Shown piece after piece: positions 7,824 through 16,324 of a DNA stretch of 42,857 nucleotides (position 1 is the stretch's first letter; every line of letters starts with the position of its first letter). This DNA is from Sphingomonas sp. JC676 (GTDB taxonomy: Bacteria > Pseudomonadota > Alphaproteobacteria > Sphingomonadales > Sphingomonadaceae): the NCBI RefSeq assembly GCF_014489075.1, contig NZ_JACTGR010000009.1, positions 1-42,857 of the forward strand, given 5' to 3'. A program made the position numbers and the translations under genes. The notes below the pieces were generated by a model. That model was not told where the DNA came from. It ran no database searches and worked only from the letters and a program-made list of their open reading frames with translations.

Positions 7824-10031
7824 ATGGGATTTGTGCGGCGGTGGCATACGGTGCTGGCGGGGTTACTCTGTCTCCTCGCATCGCCGGCCATGGCGCAGAT
7901 GCGCCACCCACTCACGCTGGACGACGTCCTTGACGTCCAGCGGATCGACCAGGCCACGTTCTCGCCCGATGGCAAATGGGTCGCTGCGGTCATTCAGCGT
8001 CCGGCGCGCGCAGGGGAGGTCTACGGCCGCACCGCCTATGAGACCGATCCGACCCGCAGCGACGTCTGGCTGATCGACGCGGAAACCGGCAAGCGCCGCG
8101 CGCTCACCAGCGGCGCGGCCGATGCCGCCGGCTATTGGTGCGCTGGCTGGTCGCCGGATGGCCGCCGCCTCGCCCTGCTTTCCACCCAGGCCGACCGCGG
8201 CGAACCGCGCGGCGGCGACAATGTCCGCCTTTATGTCTGGAATCGCGACACTGGCGCGGTGACGCGGATGGGCGACACCGCGGTGATGACCCAGACCCGC
8301 TATGGCGGCGCGCTCGACAAGCTTGATCTGCGCGGCGGCGCGATTCGGCGCAGTAAGCCGCATGCATGCAATCTCGGCGAGGATGGCGCGCCTTTCCTCT
8401 GGCTGGACGATCATCGCTTGCTGGTGGTGACGTTGCCCGAAGGGCAGGTGTCGGGGATTCTCGATCAATACGGCCGTCCCTTCGCCGACGCGGCGCGCAC
8501 CGCTGCCCGACTGCGCGCCGGAACCGAGCCGACCGCGCTCGCAATGGGCAGCGGCGACGCTCGCCTGCCGCATGGCGATGCCAACCGCGCGATCCTGCGC
8601 GTCGTCGACGTCGCCACCCGCCGCGCCCAGACCATCGCCACGGTTCCCACCTATCCCTTCCGCAGCGCGCTGAGCCTCTGGGTGTCGCCCGACGGCAAGC
8701 GGCTGGCGCTGCTCGCCACCTTGGGCGCGCTCCAGCCCGAGGCCGGACGGCTCCTGCCCAACAACACGGACGACAATTGGACGGTCGAGCGTCGCCTCGG
8801 CTTCATCGACATCGCGCCGAACGCACCGGTCCGATGGGTGATGGCACGTCCCCAGGCCCGCCTTCCGCTCACCCTGTCCGGCTGGACCGCCGATGGCCGC
8901 ATCGCCTATTCCGCCAGGGGCAGCCAGCGCGAGAGCGAGGCCGCGCCCTTTCTCGCATCGAACGATGGCGGCGTCGCCCCCGAGCCCAAGGGCACCCGCC
9001 CCGAACCGGTCGAGCGCAATATCGCCATGCCGGCGGACGGCACGCTGCTCGACGACCGCCCCGATCTCGACACAGTGCTATGGAGCGAGAGCGGCCGTTC
9101 AGGCCTCACCCTCCACATCTCGCACGCCTCGACCAACACGACGCGCGACCTTCTGACCCTCGATGGCCATCTCGCTTCGGTCGATTGGGGCGAGACGCGG
9201 CTGATCGACTACGCCGGCAAGGACGGCCAGCCGCTTAAGGCCGTGGCGATCCTGCCCCCCGGCTATCGGGCGGACCGCCGCTATCCGGTGCTCGTCTGGG
9301 TCTATGGCGGGTACACGGTGCGCGATCTCGAGCACGATTACATGACCGACCCGTTCATGCCGGGCATCTACAATCTCCATCTCTATGCGGCGCGCGGCTA
9401 TGTCGTGCTGGTACCCTCGATGCCGCTCCGCAACCGTCGCGAGGACGCCAATAGCTATGCCAGAATCGGCGATGGTGTGATGCCGGCGATCGACAAGCTC
9501 GCCGAGCTCGGCATCGCCGATCCGGATCGGCTCGGCGTCTTCGGCCAGAGCTTCGGCGGCTACAGCGTGTTCGCGCTGCTCACGCAGGGCGGCCGCTTCA
9601 AGGCGGGGGTGGCGATGGCGGGGATCAGCGACGTCTCCAGCCTTTATGGCGAGATGGATCCGGGCGCGGTCGGCTATCTCGGCATCGCGCACGAGAAGAG
9701 CGACAACTGGGCCGAGATGGAGATAACCGGTCGCACCACGCCACCCTGGCAGGACGCGGCGGGCTATGCCGCCGTCTCTCCGCTTTCCCACGTTGAGCGC
9801 GTCACCACACCGTTGTTGCTGATCCACGGCGACCTCGACATGCGCGGTGCGCCGTCCCAGGCCGAGCGATTCTTCTATGCGCTTTACGCCCAGGGCAAGA
9901 CGGCGAAGCTGCTCCGCTATAAGGGCGAAAGCCACAGCCTCGCCCAATCGCCCGCCAATATCCGCAGCATCTTTGCCGAGACGAACGCCTGGTTCGATGC
10001 CTATCTGGGAGCGCCGCAACCGCGTCCCTGA
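7824..10031 (+). CDS. S9 family (prolyl oligopeptidase-like) serine peptidase, exported
   Basis: A 735-residue exported peptidase. The signal peptide (MGFVRRWHTVLAGLLCLLASPAMA) ends at an AMA-Q site. An N-terminal beta-propeller follows (repeated FSPDGKW, WSPDGRRL, VSPDGKRL blades, about residues 30-480), then the catalytic alpha/beta domain with Ser576 in GQSFGGY, Asp672 in HGDLDMRG and His704 in GESHSL. It releases amino acids or short peptides in the periplasm. The ATG has GGGAG upstream. It stands alone between repeat-bounded small genes. The C-terminal part resembles the lasso isopeptidase at 30869-33295 (LRY-GE-HSL-SPAN pattern), but it is not in a lasso locus, so I call only the general family. 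Confidence 0.93.
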   Translation: MGFVRRWHTVLAGLLCLLASPAMAQMRHPLTLDDVLDVQRIDQATFSPDGKWVAAVIQRPARAGEVYGRTAYETDPTRSDVWLIDAETGKRRALTSGAADAAGYWCAGWSPDGRRLALLSTQADRGEPRGGDNVRLYVWNRDTGAVTRMGDTAVMTQTRYGGALDKLDLRGGAIRRSKPHACNLGEDGAPFLWLDDHRLLVVTLPEGQVSGILDQYGRPFADAARTAARLRAGTEPTALAMGSGDARLPHGDANRAILRVVDVATRRAQTIATVPTYPFRSALSLWVSPDGKRLALLATLGALQPEAGRLLPNNTDDNWTVERRLGFIDIAPNAPVRWVMARPQARLPLTLSGWTADGRIAYSARGSQRESEAAPFLASNDGGVAPEPKGTRPEPVERNIAMPADGTLLDDRPDLDTVLWSESGRSGLTLHISHASTNTTRDLLTLDGHLASVDWGETRLIDYAGKDGQPLKAVAILPPGYRADRRYPVLVWVYGGYTVRDLEHDYMTDPFMPGIYNLHLYAARGYVVLVPSMPLRNRREDANSYARIGDGVMPAIDKLAELGIADPDRLGVFGQSFGGYSVFALLTQGGRFKAGVAMAGISDVSSLYGEMDPGAVGYLGIAHEKSDNWAEMEITGRTTPPWQDAAGYAAVSPLSHVERVTTPLLLIHGDLDMRGAPSQAERFFYALYAQGKTAKLLRYKGESHSLAQSPANIRSIFAETNAWFDAYLGAPQPRP

Positions 10032-10143
10032 ACTGCTCTGCACCGAAGATTCATGGCCGCTGTGGAACTCTATGAACGGCGGAATTTGGTGGTAAGCGGA
10101 TAGTCCGGTTTCGGGTTGTGCCGCACGCCAGCAGACGTTGCCG

Positions 10144-10449
10144 CTACGCCAACTCGATCTCCGTTTGAGTCGCGTCGTTTGCTATTCGGCGAAGCCCATC
10201 CAATAGGGATAATCCACTGCCGACCTGAAACGCCGCCAATCCCGCCGAATCCGTGAAGACCAGCTTCACTTCGCCGGGCCAGCCAGGGCCACCCCCTTCA
10301 ACCGCGTCCCAGAATGCATCAAGATTGCGTCCGAAGAAGTGCGCGTCTTCGGGGGCAATAGCATCGACGTAACGCTGCCAAAATTCTGCGGGAGATTTCG
10401 CGCCGTTACAGTCGATGTAGATGGTTCGCATTCGGGATTGATCGGTCAT
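10144..10449 (-). CDS. barstar-like protein (ribonuclease inhibitor family)
   Basis: A 101-residue cytoplasmic protein with the barstar fold pattern: RTIYIDCNGAKSPAEFWQRY, then HFFGRNLDAFWDAVEG (the conserved G-N-LDA-WD helix), then VKLVFTDSAGLAAF. Barstar proteins bind and block barnase-type ribonucleases or related toxins. No nuclease gene adjoins it, so it may be an orphan immunity gene. The start is the ATG at 10449; Met at 10431 is an alternative, and neither has a good ribosome binding site. A repeat-family motif (10458-10475) lies just upstream pointing at the gene, and a repeat element follows the stop. Confidence 0.8.
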   Translation of the reverse strand: MTDQSRMRTIYIDCNGAKSPAEFWQRYVDAIAPEDAHFFGRNLDAFWDAVEGGGPGWPGEVKLVFTDSAGLAAFQVGSGLSLLDGLRRIANDATQTEIELA

Positions 10450-10687
10450 TGGCGGAACGACCGCAAGCGGGGCGCTTGCTGCCTGACCGCTTTTCGCCCC
10501 GAAATCTGCCTGTCGGCTTTTAGCTGAGCCTCGCGCCCCGGCGCAGCCTGGACGACGAGAAATGGTGGAAATGAGACCGGCAGCTTCTGGGGCGAATCCG
10601 GCGATAGCTGCCATTCGGCAACCTGCTCATGCGAGCGACCGCTACCGCGGAGTTGCGGACATTGAAGGTGGTTGGCAGAATGAGCGA

Positions 10688-11161
10688 GTGAAGGCCTACG
10701 TCATAAGAGCACCGTTCGAGATGTATGGCGCAGATGGCGGTCGAACGTCAGTTGCGATCAACCTTATTGCGGAAATTGTGTTTGGATGCCTGCGGCGTGG
10801 GGGTGACACGTTCCAATACGCCGTGGTTTGGGCAAATCCTGGCGAAGAGCCGGGTAGCATCTGGAACGAGGATGTTGCGCAACCTCACGTTTTCCAGCTG
10901 CACACAGACGAGGCTCTGAGAGAGTGGCTTTGTCGATCAATCGATCCAAACGGGACGGGCGGGGGAGACGTGAGATCAATCTCAACTTGTCGTGCCGTAA
11001 GCTTTGGATTTGACGGACAAGCGTTTCTCTGTTTGCGGCATGAGGACGATCCGCCGACTTCGCCTGACACGTTGCTTGCTGTGATTGAGGAACGCTCAAA
11101 TCTAATTGTCGGGACCGACTACCTCGATGGATGGGCGCGAAGCGGAGCCAACGGCAGCTAA
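10688..11161 (+). CDS. hypothetical protein
   Basis: A 157-residue soluble protein starting at GTG 10688 (VKAYVIRAPFEMYGADGG); the ATG at 10680 is out of frame and stops at once. No ribosome binding site is clear. Mixed alpha/beta with no recognised domain (FQYAVVWANPGEEPG, AVSFGFDGQAFLCLRHEDD). It sits 24 bases downstream of a repeat-family motif (10646-10664) and ends in repeat sequence (GGCAGCTAACCA), overlapping the convergent gene by 60 bases. In size and setting it resembles immunity-type orphans, but I have no family evidence. Confidence 0.6.
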   Translation: MKAYVIRAPFEMYGADGGRTSVAINLIAEIVFGCLRRGGDTFQYAVVWANPGEEPGSIWNEDVAQPHVFQLHTDEALREWLCRSIDPNGTGGGDVRSISTCRAVSFGFDGQAFLCLRHEDDPPTSPDTLLAVIEERSNLIVGTDYLDGWARSGANGS

Positions 11162-11578
11162 CCATCTGTGGACACGATATTCGGGGATGACGATCGGACC
11201 TTCAAGCTGAGGTTGGCGAACGAAATCCATCGCCTCACTTTCCCATTGCCAAGCTTCCAGCAAGCAAATTGGTGTTGCGCCCATCGTCTCTCCAGCGCAG
11301 CGCGATCCATCGGGAGACGCATGTCGGGGCGGATCGTCGTAGTTGAAATGGTCCAAGGCGATCTGATCGAACATCGAGCCCTCCGCAAAGAGGGTGGGTT
11401 CGATCCCAATGCTAAACTCGGTCCCGCAATCCTGGCATCGAACTAGCGCGAGCCCGACCTCGCGGGGCCGAACCGATAGGTCCAGTGGCGAGAACGGATT
11501 GTAGCGCGGCACGCCGTTGAACCACCATTGCGGCGCTTCCGGGATGCGGTCGAGGAAATCGCTGTAGTCAGGATGCAT
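11102..11578 (-). CDS. hypothetical protein with a CxxC pair
   Basis: A 158-residue protein starting MHPDYSDFLDRIPEAPQWWF. A short CQDC motif (about residues 48-51) followed by GTEFSI could be half of a zinc site; another Cys pair is not obvious. No signal peptide. The ATG at 11578 lacks a strong ribosome binding site. It overlaps the convergent gene at 10688-11161 by 60 bases; the last residues of both probably come from repeat sequence. A degenerate repeat motif lies at about 11607-11624 upstream, pointing at the gene. Function unknown. Confidence 0.6.
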   Translation of the reverse strand: MHPDYSDFLDRIPEAPQWWFNGVPRYNPFSPLDLSVRPREVGLALVRCQDCGTEFSIGIEPTLFAEGSMFDQIALDHFNYDDPPRHASPDGSRCAGETMGATPICLLEAWQWESEAMDFVRQPQLEGPIVIPEYRVHRWLAAVGSASRPSIEVVGPDN

Positions 11579-11720
11579 CGTGTAATTATGGAATAGGTCA
11601 TCACCGTCAGCAACCGGGGCGTTTGCCGACTGCCCGCTCTGGCGTCCATTTTGCGCTGGCGACGGCGGGGAGTGGGTGGTTAGACGACGGTCGCTTCCGA
11701 GCAGGACCAGCGCAAGGCGG

Positions 11721-12119
11721 TCAGTTCACAACCGGCCTTTTCACGCCCCACCCGACCTCCGAGCAACGCCGCTGCTCGCAAAGACCGCTATCGATCACTT
11801 GCCGCCGAACCCATGCGGCCCGTGTCGGCAAGACACCGGGCTCAAATGCGACAAAGAGGCGACCCGCGTCACGGGGGCGAGCCGCCCACTCACGAAGGTA
11901 GTCTTTCAAGACAATGTCAGTGACAGGTGCGCTATTCCACAAGAGGTCACCTTCCCGAGTAACCTTCAAGGAATAGCCATCGAGGAACCCGGTAGTGTTG
12001 TCGAGCGGAAGGCGCGCAGGCTCGATCTCCCGTGCCGCAGTCCGCGTGGCGGTAACTTCGGGCACTTGGCCACAAGCGCACAGCGCGACCCCGGCAACAA
12101 GAACGATAAGTTTCCCCAT
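11721..12119 (-). CDS. small exported protein, ExbD-like periplasmic domain possible
   Basis: A 132-residue protein with a hydrophobic start MGKLIVLVAGVALCACG, likely a lipoprotein signal (Cys after LCA). The mature sequence (YSLKVTREGDLLWNSAPVTD, then RLFVAFEPGVLPTRAAWVRR) resembles the periplasmic domain of ExbD/TolR (strand, N-G-x-V-T, then helix), but with only a lipid anchor and no transmembrane Asp. It might be a stand-alone relative with a structural role. The ATG at 12119 is chosen because the signal begins there. Two Cys near the end (GLCEQRRC) may form a disulfide. Family call is tentative. Confidence 0.6.
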   Translation of the reverse strand: MGKLIVLVAGVALCACGQVPEVTATRTAAREIEPARLPLDNTTGFLDGYSLKVTREGDLLWNSAPVTDIVLKDYLREWAARPRDAGRLFVAFEPGVLPTRAAWVRRQVIDSGLCEQRRCSEVGWGVKRPVVN

Positions 12120-12321
12120 GCCGGCAGGATACGCAGTTGAGAGGCCGTCCGCTATCGGGTTAATCGCGAATCCGGTGGAACCTCCGCTAGTGGGCGTAAG
12201 CGGCCAATCGCTCGACGCCTGGATTGGCAGAGATTGGTGGTTAGGGCCCCGACAGCTTTCGGACGTATTGGCTGAGAAGCGGACGTTCGCGATGCCAGGC
12301 AGCATGATCCATTTTGCACCG

Positions 12322-12840
12322 TCACGGTGAGGGGATCATTTCAATTGTACCTCCACGGCCATCAGCGTTTGCCATCAGCAGCTTGCCATCTTGACGAAAG
12401 AGAACGCGCTGTCGGCCCAAACCCAGAAACGATGGGCGGCAATCGATGCAGTCGATGGAGAGAAGGCCGCGTTCAAACGAGTACGTCCCCACGGAGACTA
12501 CGCGATGTCCCGTCGAATATCGGCCATCCTCGGAATAATACTCCCCGGGCGACACCACCACGATGTCGCTTCCGACCTCGCGGTAATGGAAATTCTTGCG
12601 GACAATTGTGTCGGCAAACTCAACCTGGCTCAGGACGGTGGCGCCGGGAAAGCGATCGACAATAACCCGTTCTGCATTGGGTCCAGCGGGGCGTGTCCGC
12701 GATACCTTTGGGTACGCGGGAGCCGATGCCGCATATCTCTCTGTGCCGACATCCGAGACTGCCGATGCACACGAATTTAGGGTCGGAGCAATCGCCACGA
12801 CGACGACTAACAACCAGCGATCGTTCAGCGTTCTCCGCAT
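12322..12840 (-). CDS. hypothetical lipoprotein
   Basis: A 172-residue protein with MRRTLNDRWLLVVVVAIAPTLNSC, a basic start, hydrophobic run and lipobox L-N-S-C, so lipid-anchored. The mature part is beta-rich (RVVSVGTYSFERGLLSIDC, RQRVLFRQDGKLLM) with a C-x2-C pair (CIDC) suited to a disulfide or metal. No family recognised. The ATG at 12840 has AAGG/GAGG sequence upstream at slightly long spacing. The stop is followed at some distance by a repeat element. Upstream lies copy B of the 92-base repeat. Confidence 0.65.
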   Translation of the reverse strand: MRRTLNDRWLLVVVVAIAPTLNSCASAVSDVGTERYAASAPAYPKVSRTRPAGPNAERVIVDRFPGATVLSQVEFADTIVRKNFHYREVGSDIVVVSPGEYYSEDGRYSTGHRVVSVGTYSFERGLLSIDCIDCRPSFLGLGRQRVLFRQDGKLLMANADGRGGTIEMIPSP

Positions 12841-13188
12841 ACCATTACCGCCTCACCTTCCTTATGCGGTCACCCGCAACCTGGAACCCGAACGGTATGA
12901 GATGCGATGCTGAAAATCGGTAAACGCCGCGTTTGCTGTTGGGGCGCTAGCCGCCATTCCACGCCGAGTTTCGCGAACGGCAGCTAATCGCGGTTCATCT
13001 CCCGAAAGCGGACGGTCAGTTTCCGGCCCATTTCCGGTCATTCAGCGCGCTCGCGGGGAGCCTGAAAGCGGACATTCATTCAGCTTCCTCCGAATGAGTG
13101 TTAGCGACCCATTCACCGAGGTTGGTCCGGATCCGGTGACGCCGATATCACCAGCGCCGGCTTTTTTGCCCGTCCGCAACCCGACTTA
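12841..13188. other. gene-free stretch dominated by repeats
   Basis: It contains the 92-base repeat copy B (12940-13031) and then TTTCCGGTCATTCAGCG and AAAGCGGACATTCATTC, further short members of the same repeat family. No gene is supported between the lipoprotein and the end of the sugar operon. Confidence 0.6.
12940..13031. repeat. 92-bp repeat, copy B (near-identical to 5784-5875)
   Basis: Matches 5784-5875 with three mismatches over 92 bases, in the same orientation relative to the downstream minus-strand gene. The two copies are about 7.1 kb apart. Confidence 0.9.
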
Positions 13189-13884
13189 TCAGGCCGCCAA
13201 ACCCATCCCGACAAGCATGCGCTTGAGATGCGCCAACGCCTCCGGCGGCGGTCCGGGATAGAGCCCAGGGGTCGGCTGGTCGCCGATAAATCCCATATCG
13301 GCCTTCCCCTCAGGCAGGCTGTAAAAGCCGAGCACGAAGAGATAGCGCAGCGTGTCCATGAAGGCGACGGGCTTCGCCATCCCGGCCACGGGCGCCGTGG
13401 CGGTCAGCGCATCGAGCAACGCAGCGCGTCGCGGCGGCGTGAGCGCGGTAAACACGGCCCCGTGCGCGGCATTGCCCTGCGCGTCGAGCCATATCAGTCC
13501 CCCCAGCACCTGCTCCCGGTCCTTGCGCTGTATCGGATAGGGCGCGCTGATCCACTCGTCGACGAACGCCCCCACGCCCAGCGTGCCGGCACCTGGCGAG
13601 CGCTCGTCGGCGGGAAGGATCATGTCGCCCAGCAGTTCGACCGTAGCGCGCTGCGCCTCGCTTAGCGTAAGCGGCCAGGGAACCTTGGGCGCCATCAGGT
13701 CCGGATCGCGGCCATAGCCCGAGGCCGGCGGCGGTGGAGGCAGTGTGACCGGCCAGTCCACGATCACATCGAACGGTGGCGGTGTGCCCTGTCCGGCCGC
13801 CATCGCTGGCGGCGTCCAGCGGGCGAGCGGCAGCGCCGCCGCGGTCATCATCCACTGCAGCGTTTCGCGGCGTGACAGGGTCAT
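13189..13884 (-). CDS. gluconate 2-dehydrogenase subunit 3 family protein, Tat-exported
   Basis: A 231-residue small subunit of a periplasmic GMC-type dehydrogenase. The N-terminus MTLSRRETLQWMMTAAALPLA carries a twin-arginine signal (SRRETLQ), typical because this subunit carries its folded flavoprotein partner through the Tat system. The body (TLSEAQRATVELLGDMILPADERSPGAG, then VDEWIS) is the standard subunit-3 pattern. The start ATG overlaps the stop of the GMC gene by four bases (ATGA), implying translational coupling. Last gene of a three-gene leftward operon. It should escort the GMC subunit and help pass electrons to a cytochrome c, which is not encoded here. Confidence 0.88.
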   Translation of the reverse strand: MTLSRRETLQWMMTAAALPLARWTPPAMAAGQGTPPPFDVIVDWPVTLPPPPPASGYGRDPDLMAPKVPWPLTLSEAQRATVELLGDMILPADERSPGAGTLGVGAFVDEWISAPYPIQRKDREQVLGGLIWLDAQGNAAHGAVFTALTPPRRAALLDALTATAPVAGMAKPVAFMDTLRYLFVLGFYSLPEGKADMGFIGDQPTPGLYPGPPPEALAHLKRMLVGMGLAA

Positions 13885-15587
13885 GCGAAGGCTCCCGATT
13901 TGAAGCGCGCGGCAAGCCGCTCGGAGGCACGCAGCGCCAGGGCGAGGATGGTGAGGGTCGGATTCTTGTGGGCGCCAGAGGCGAAGATCGCGCCGTCCAT
14001 CAGCACCAGATTGCCGACATCCCAGGCCTGGCCGAAGCTGTCGACCACCGACGACCGCGCATCGGCGCCCATCCGGGCGGTGCCAAGCTCGTGGATGATC
14101 TCCCCTCCCGCGGTGATGAGCTTCTCGGGTGGCAGCTCGGGATCGAGGATCGTGGCGTTCATCCGTTTGAATACGGCATGTGCGGTCCGCTGCCCGTGCG
14201 CGACCTGGTTGAGCTCGTGCTGCGACCAGCGAAAGGCGAAGCGGAGCACCGGGATGCCGAATCGGTCCTTCACCGCCGGATCGATCTCGCAATAGGTATC
14301 CTTGTTGGGGATCATCTCGCCGCGCAGCGTCATCCCGATCGTCGCGCCCGATGCGCTGCGGACCGCTTTCTTCAATTCCGCGCCCCAGACGCGCGGCAGC
14401 GCCGCTGCGGGCGGAACGCCGAACCGGCCGCCAATCTCGAAATGATAGCCCCGCGCGAAGTCGAGTTCGCCGCGCTTCTGCTCCTGGTAGAGCCAGAAGG
14501 GGATGTAGATGTGCTGCCCGCCGATGCCGTCCTCATTGTAGCGCGGACGGTCGGCCAGCGCTGGCACATAGGCTCGGAACGACGCGCCGGTGGAATCGGT
14601 AAGGTTGCGCCCGAGCTGGCCGGAGGCATTGGCGAGGCCATGGGGCGTGTCGCCCGAATTGAGCAGCAATCGCGTCGTCTCGCAGGTGCCCGCCGCCAAT
14701 ATGACCGCGCGAGCCTTTACCTGGTGACGAGCGCCGGTCTTGCGGTCGACATATTCGACGCCGGCGGCGCGGCCCGCATTGGCCATCACGACGCGCGAGA
14801 CCATCGCGTCGGTCACGATCGTCAGCCTGCCGGTGGCCTTCGCCATCGGGAGGAGGGAAGTCGTGGTCTGGAACATCGCGCCGATCGTGCACCCGCGGGT
14901 GCAGGGCGTCGCGTTGAAGCAGGCGCTGCGCGGTGCAACGGGATCCGGCATGTCGCGGGTCAGGACCGCCGTGTGTGCCGCCCGGACCGGAATTCCCATA
15001 GTTTCGCATGTCGCCTTGATCAGCATCTCGGGGATGCGCGGCGCGGGGGGCTGCATCAGACAACCCGGAGGCGAGTCGGGATGGTTCTCCAGCTCGATCC
15101 GCCCGCCATTGACCCCGATCATCCGTTCGACGCGGTCGTAGAAAGGCGCGACATCGTCATAGCCGATCGGCCAGTCCACCCCCAGCCCGTCGCGCGAGAA
15201 GGGCTTGAAGTCATAAGGGCCCCAGCGCGGCACATGCCGGCCCCAATGGTTGGTGCGCCCGCCCAGCATCCGCGAGCGATACCAGCGAAAATCCGTGCCC
15301 TCGCGCATGGTATAGGGCTCGCCATCGACCTCCCAACCGCCCCCCACGGTCGCATCGAAATAGCCGAACGGTTTGTCGGGCGTGGACGCCCCCCGCAGGG
15401 GAGCATCGCTCTCGGGTGCCATCATGTTGACTTCAGCCTGGGGATCATAGTCGCGCCCGGCCTCCAGCATCAGGCAGCGCAAGCCCGCTTTGGTCAGGCT
15501 GTAGGCAGCCATGGCCCCCGCGGCGCCCGAGCCGACGATGATGACATCGGCCGGCGTTTCCGCCGGATCGAAGCCAGCCGCCGTCAT
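13881..15587 (-). CDS. GMC-family FAD-dependent oxidoreductase (sugar or glucoside 3-dehydrogenase type)
   Basis: A 568-residue flavoprotein. The FAD dinucleotide motif GSGAAG (residues 19-24) sits in DVIIVGSGAAGAMAAYSL, with a LEAGRDY follow-up, a GGRTNHWGRH stretch, and C-terminal GGEIIHELGTARMG and GAHKNPTLTI containing the catalytic His and Asn. It matches the large subunit of periplasmic gluconate/glucoside dehydrogenases. The start is the ATG at 15587, overlapping the stop of the DUF1080 gene by four bases; the longer frame to 15731 lies inside that gene. With the Tat small subunit it probably oxidises a sugar hydroxyl (C3 if the neighbour is a 3-ketosugar hydrolase). Cysteines at ACFNATPCTRGC may bind an iron-sulfur cluster, as in some relatives. 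Confidence 0.88.
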   Translation of the reverse strand: MTAAGFDPAETPADVIIVGSGAAGAMAAYSLTKAGLRCLMLEAGRDYDPQAEVNMMAPESDAPLRGASTPDKPFGYFDATVGGGWEVDGEPYTMREGTDFRWYRSRMLGGRTNHWGRHVPRWGPYDFKPFSRDGLGVDWPIGYDDVAPFYDRVERMIGVNGGRIELENHPDSPPGCLMQPPAPRIPEMLIKATCETMGIPVRAAHTAVLTRDMPDPVAPRSACFNATPCTRGCTIGAMFQTTTSLLPMAKATGRLTIVTDAMVSRVVMANAGRAAGVEYVDRKTGARHQVKARAVILAAGTCETTRLLLNSGDTPHGLANASGQLGRNLTDSTGASFRAYVPALADRPRYNEDGIGGQHIYIPFWLYQEQKRGELDFARGYHFEIGGRFGVPPAAALPRVWGAELKKAVRSASGATIGMTLRGEMIPNKDTYCEIDPAVKDRFGIPVLRFAFRWSQHELNQVAHGQRTAHAVFKRMNATILDPELPPEKLITAGGEIIHELGTARMGADARSSVVDSFGQAWDVGNLVLMDGAIFASGAHKNPTLTILALALRASERLAARFKSGAFA

Positions 15588-16324
15588 TGTGCGCTCGCGC
15601 CGAGCTTGCGGACCTTGATGTTGCGGAATGCCACCGGCTCGCCGTGATCCTGCAGGCCGATCACGCCGCTCGGAAAGGTTCCGAACAGCGGCATCGAGGC
15701 GAACTTCGACGCCGCGACGCGCTTGCGCCAAGCGTCATTGCCGAAGGGCACGTCGGCGGTGAGCGTGCCGTTCAGCCATTGGCGAATTCGGCCTGGCTCC
15801 ACCCGCAGCCGCGCATGGTTCCAGCTCCCCGCCGGCCGCGCCGCGCCGGGTGGCGGGACCGTCATGTCGTAGAGCGACCCGGCGCGATGCGAGGGGATCT
15901 TGCCGTCGGGATGGCCGTCATCGTCGAGGACCTGCATCTCGATGCCGGTCTCGTAGATGTTCTTGGTCCCCGGCACATTGCGGGCAAGATAGAAGACACC
16001 GCTGTTGCCGCCGCGCTCGACCTTCCAGTCGAGCGTCAGCTCGAAGGCACCGTACGTGTCGGCGGTGACGAGGTCGCCCCCGCTCATCTCGCCGGTCTTC
16101 GCCGTCAGGACGAGCGCCCCGTCGCGCACTACCCAGTTGCGCGACGCGGCACCGCCGCCAAAGGATCGCCAGCCGTTCAGGTCGCGGCCGTCGAACAGCA
16201 GCTGCCAGCCTTCGGAGCGCTCCCGGGCGGTGAGCGTATTGGGCGCGGGCATCATCTGGCCGGCCAGCGCCGGCGCGGTCGCCAGCGCCAGCAGGCAAAG
16301 CCCCGCAAACGGCAATCTACGCAT
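15584..16324 (-). CDS. DUF1080 (3-keto-disaccharide hydrolase domain) exported protein
   Basis: A 246-residue exported protein. The signal peptide MRRLPFAGLCLLALATAPALA is followed by a single DUF1080 jelly-roll domain: EGWQLLFDGRDLNGWRSFGG, then GNSGVFYLARN, YETGIEMQVLDDDGHPD and SWNHARLRVEPG. Members of this fold hydrolyse 3-keto-glycosides. First gene of the operon; the ATG at 16324 has GGGAGAG upstream, and its stop overlaps the GMC start. Together the three genes suggest oxidation of a disaccharide or glycoside at C3 followed by cleavage of the weakened bond. Substrate unknown. Confidence 0.88.
   Translation of the reverse strand: MRRLPFAGLCLLALATAPALAGQMMPAPNTLTARERSEGWQLLFDGRDLNGWRSFGGGAASRNWVVRDGALVLTAKTGEMSGGDLVTADTYGAFELTLDWKVERGGNSGVFYLARNVPGTKNIYETGIEMQVLDDDGHPDGKIPSHRAGSLYDMTVPPPGAARPAGSWNHARLRVEPGRIRQWLNGTLTADVPFGNDAWRKRVAASKFASMPLFGTFPSGVIGLQDHGEPVAFRNIKVRKLGASAQ

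Noticed and set aside
7824..10031. Calling the first S9 peptidase a lasso isopeptidase
   Set aside because: Similar motifs, but no precursor, B, cyclase or receptor nearby; the general family is all the evidence supports.
441..13188. Classical integron with attC sites
   Set aside because: The cassette-like layout is suggestive, but I see no integrase gene and the repeats do not show the usual RYYYAAC/GTTRRRY ends; kept only as an unexplained repeat system.
13776..15647. Long 623-codon open frame antisense to the GMC gene
   Set aside because: High-GC shadow of the GMC and small-subunit genes; its translation is Arg/Ala/His-rich and unlike any protein, and it lacks a start signal.
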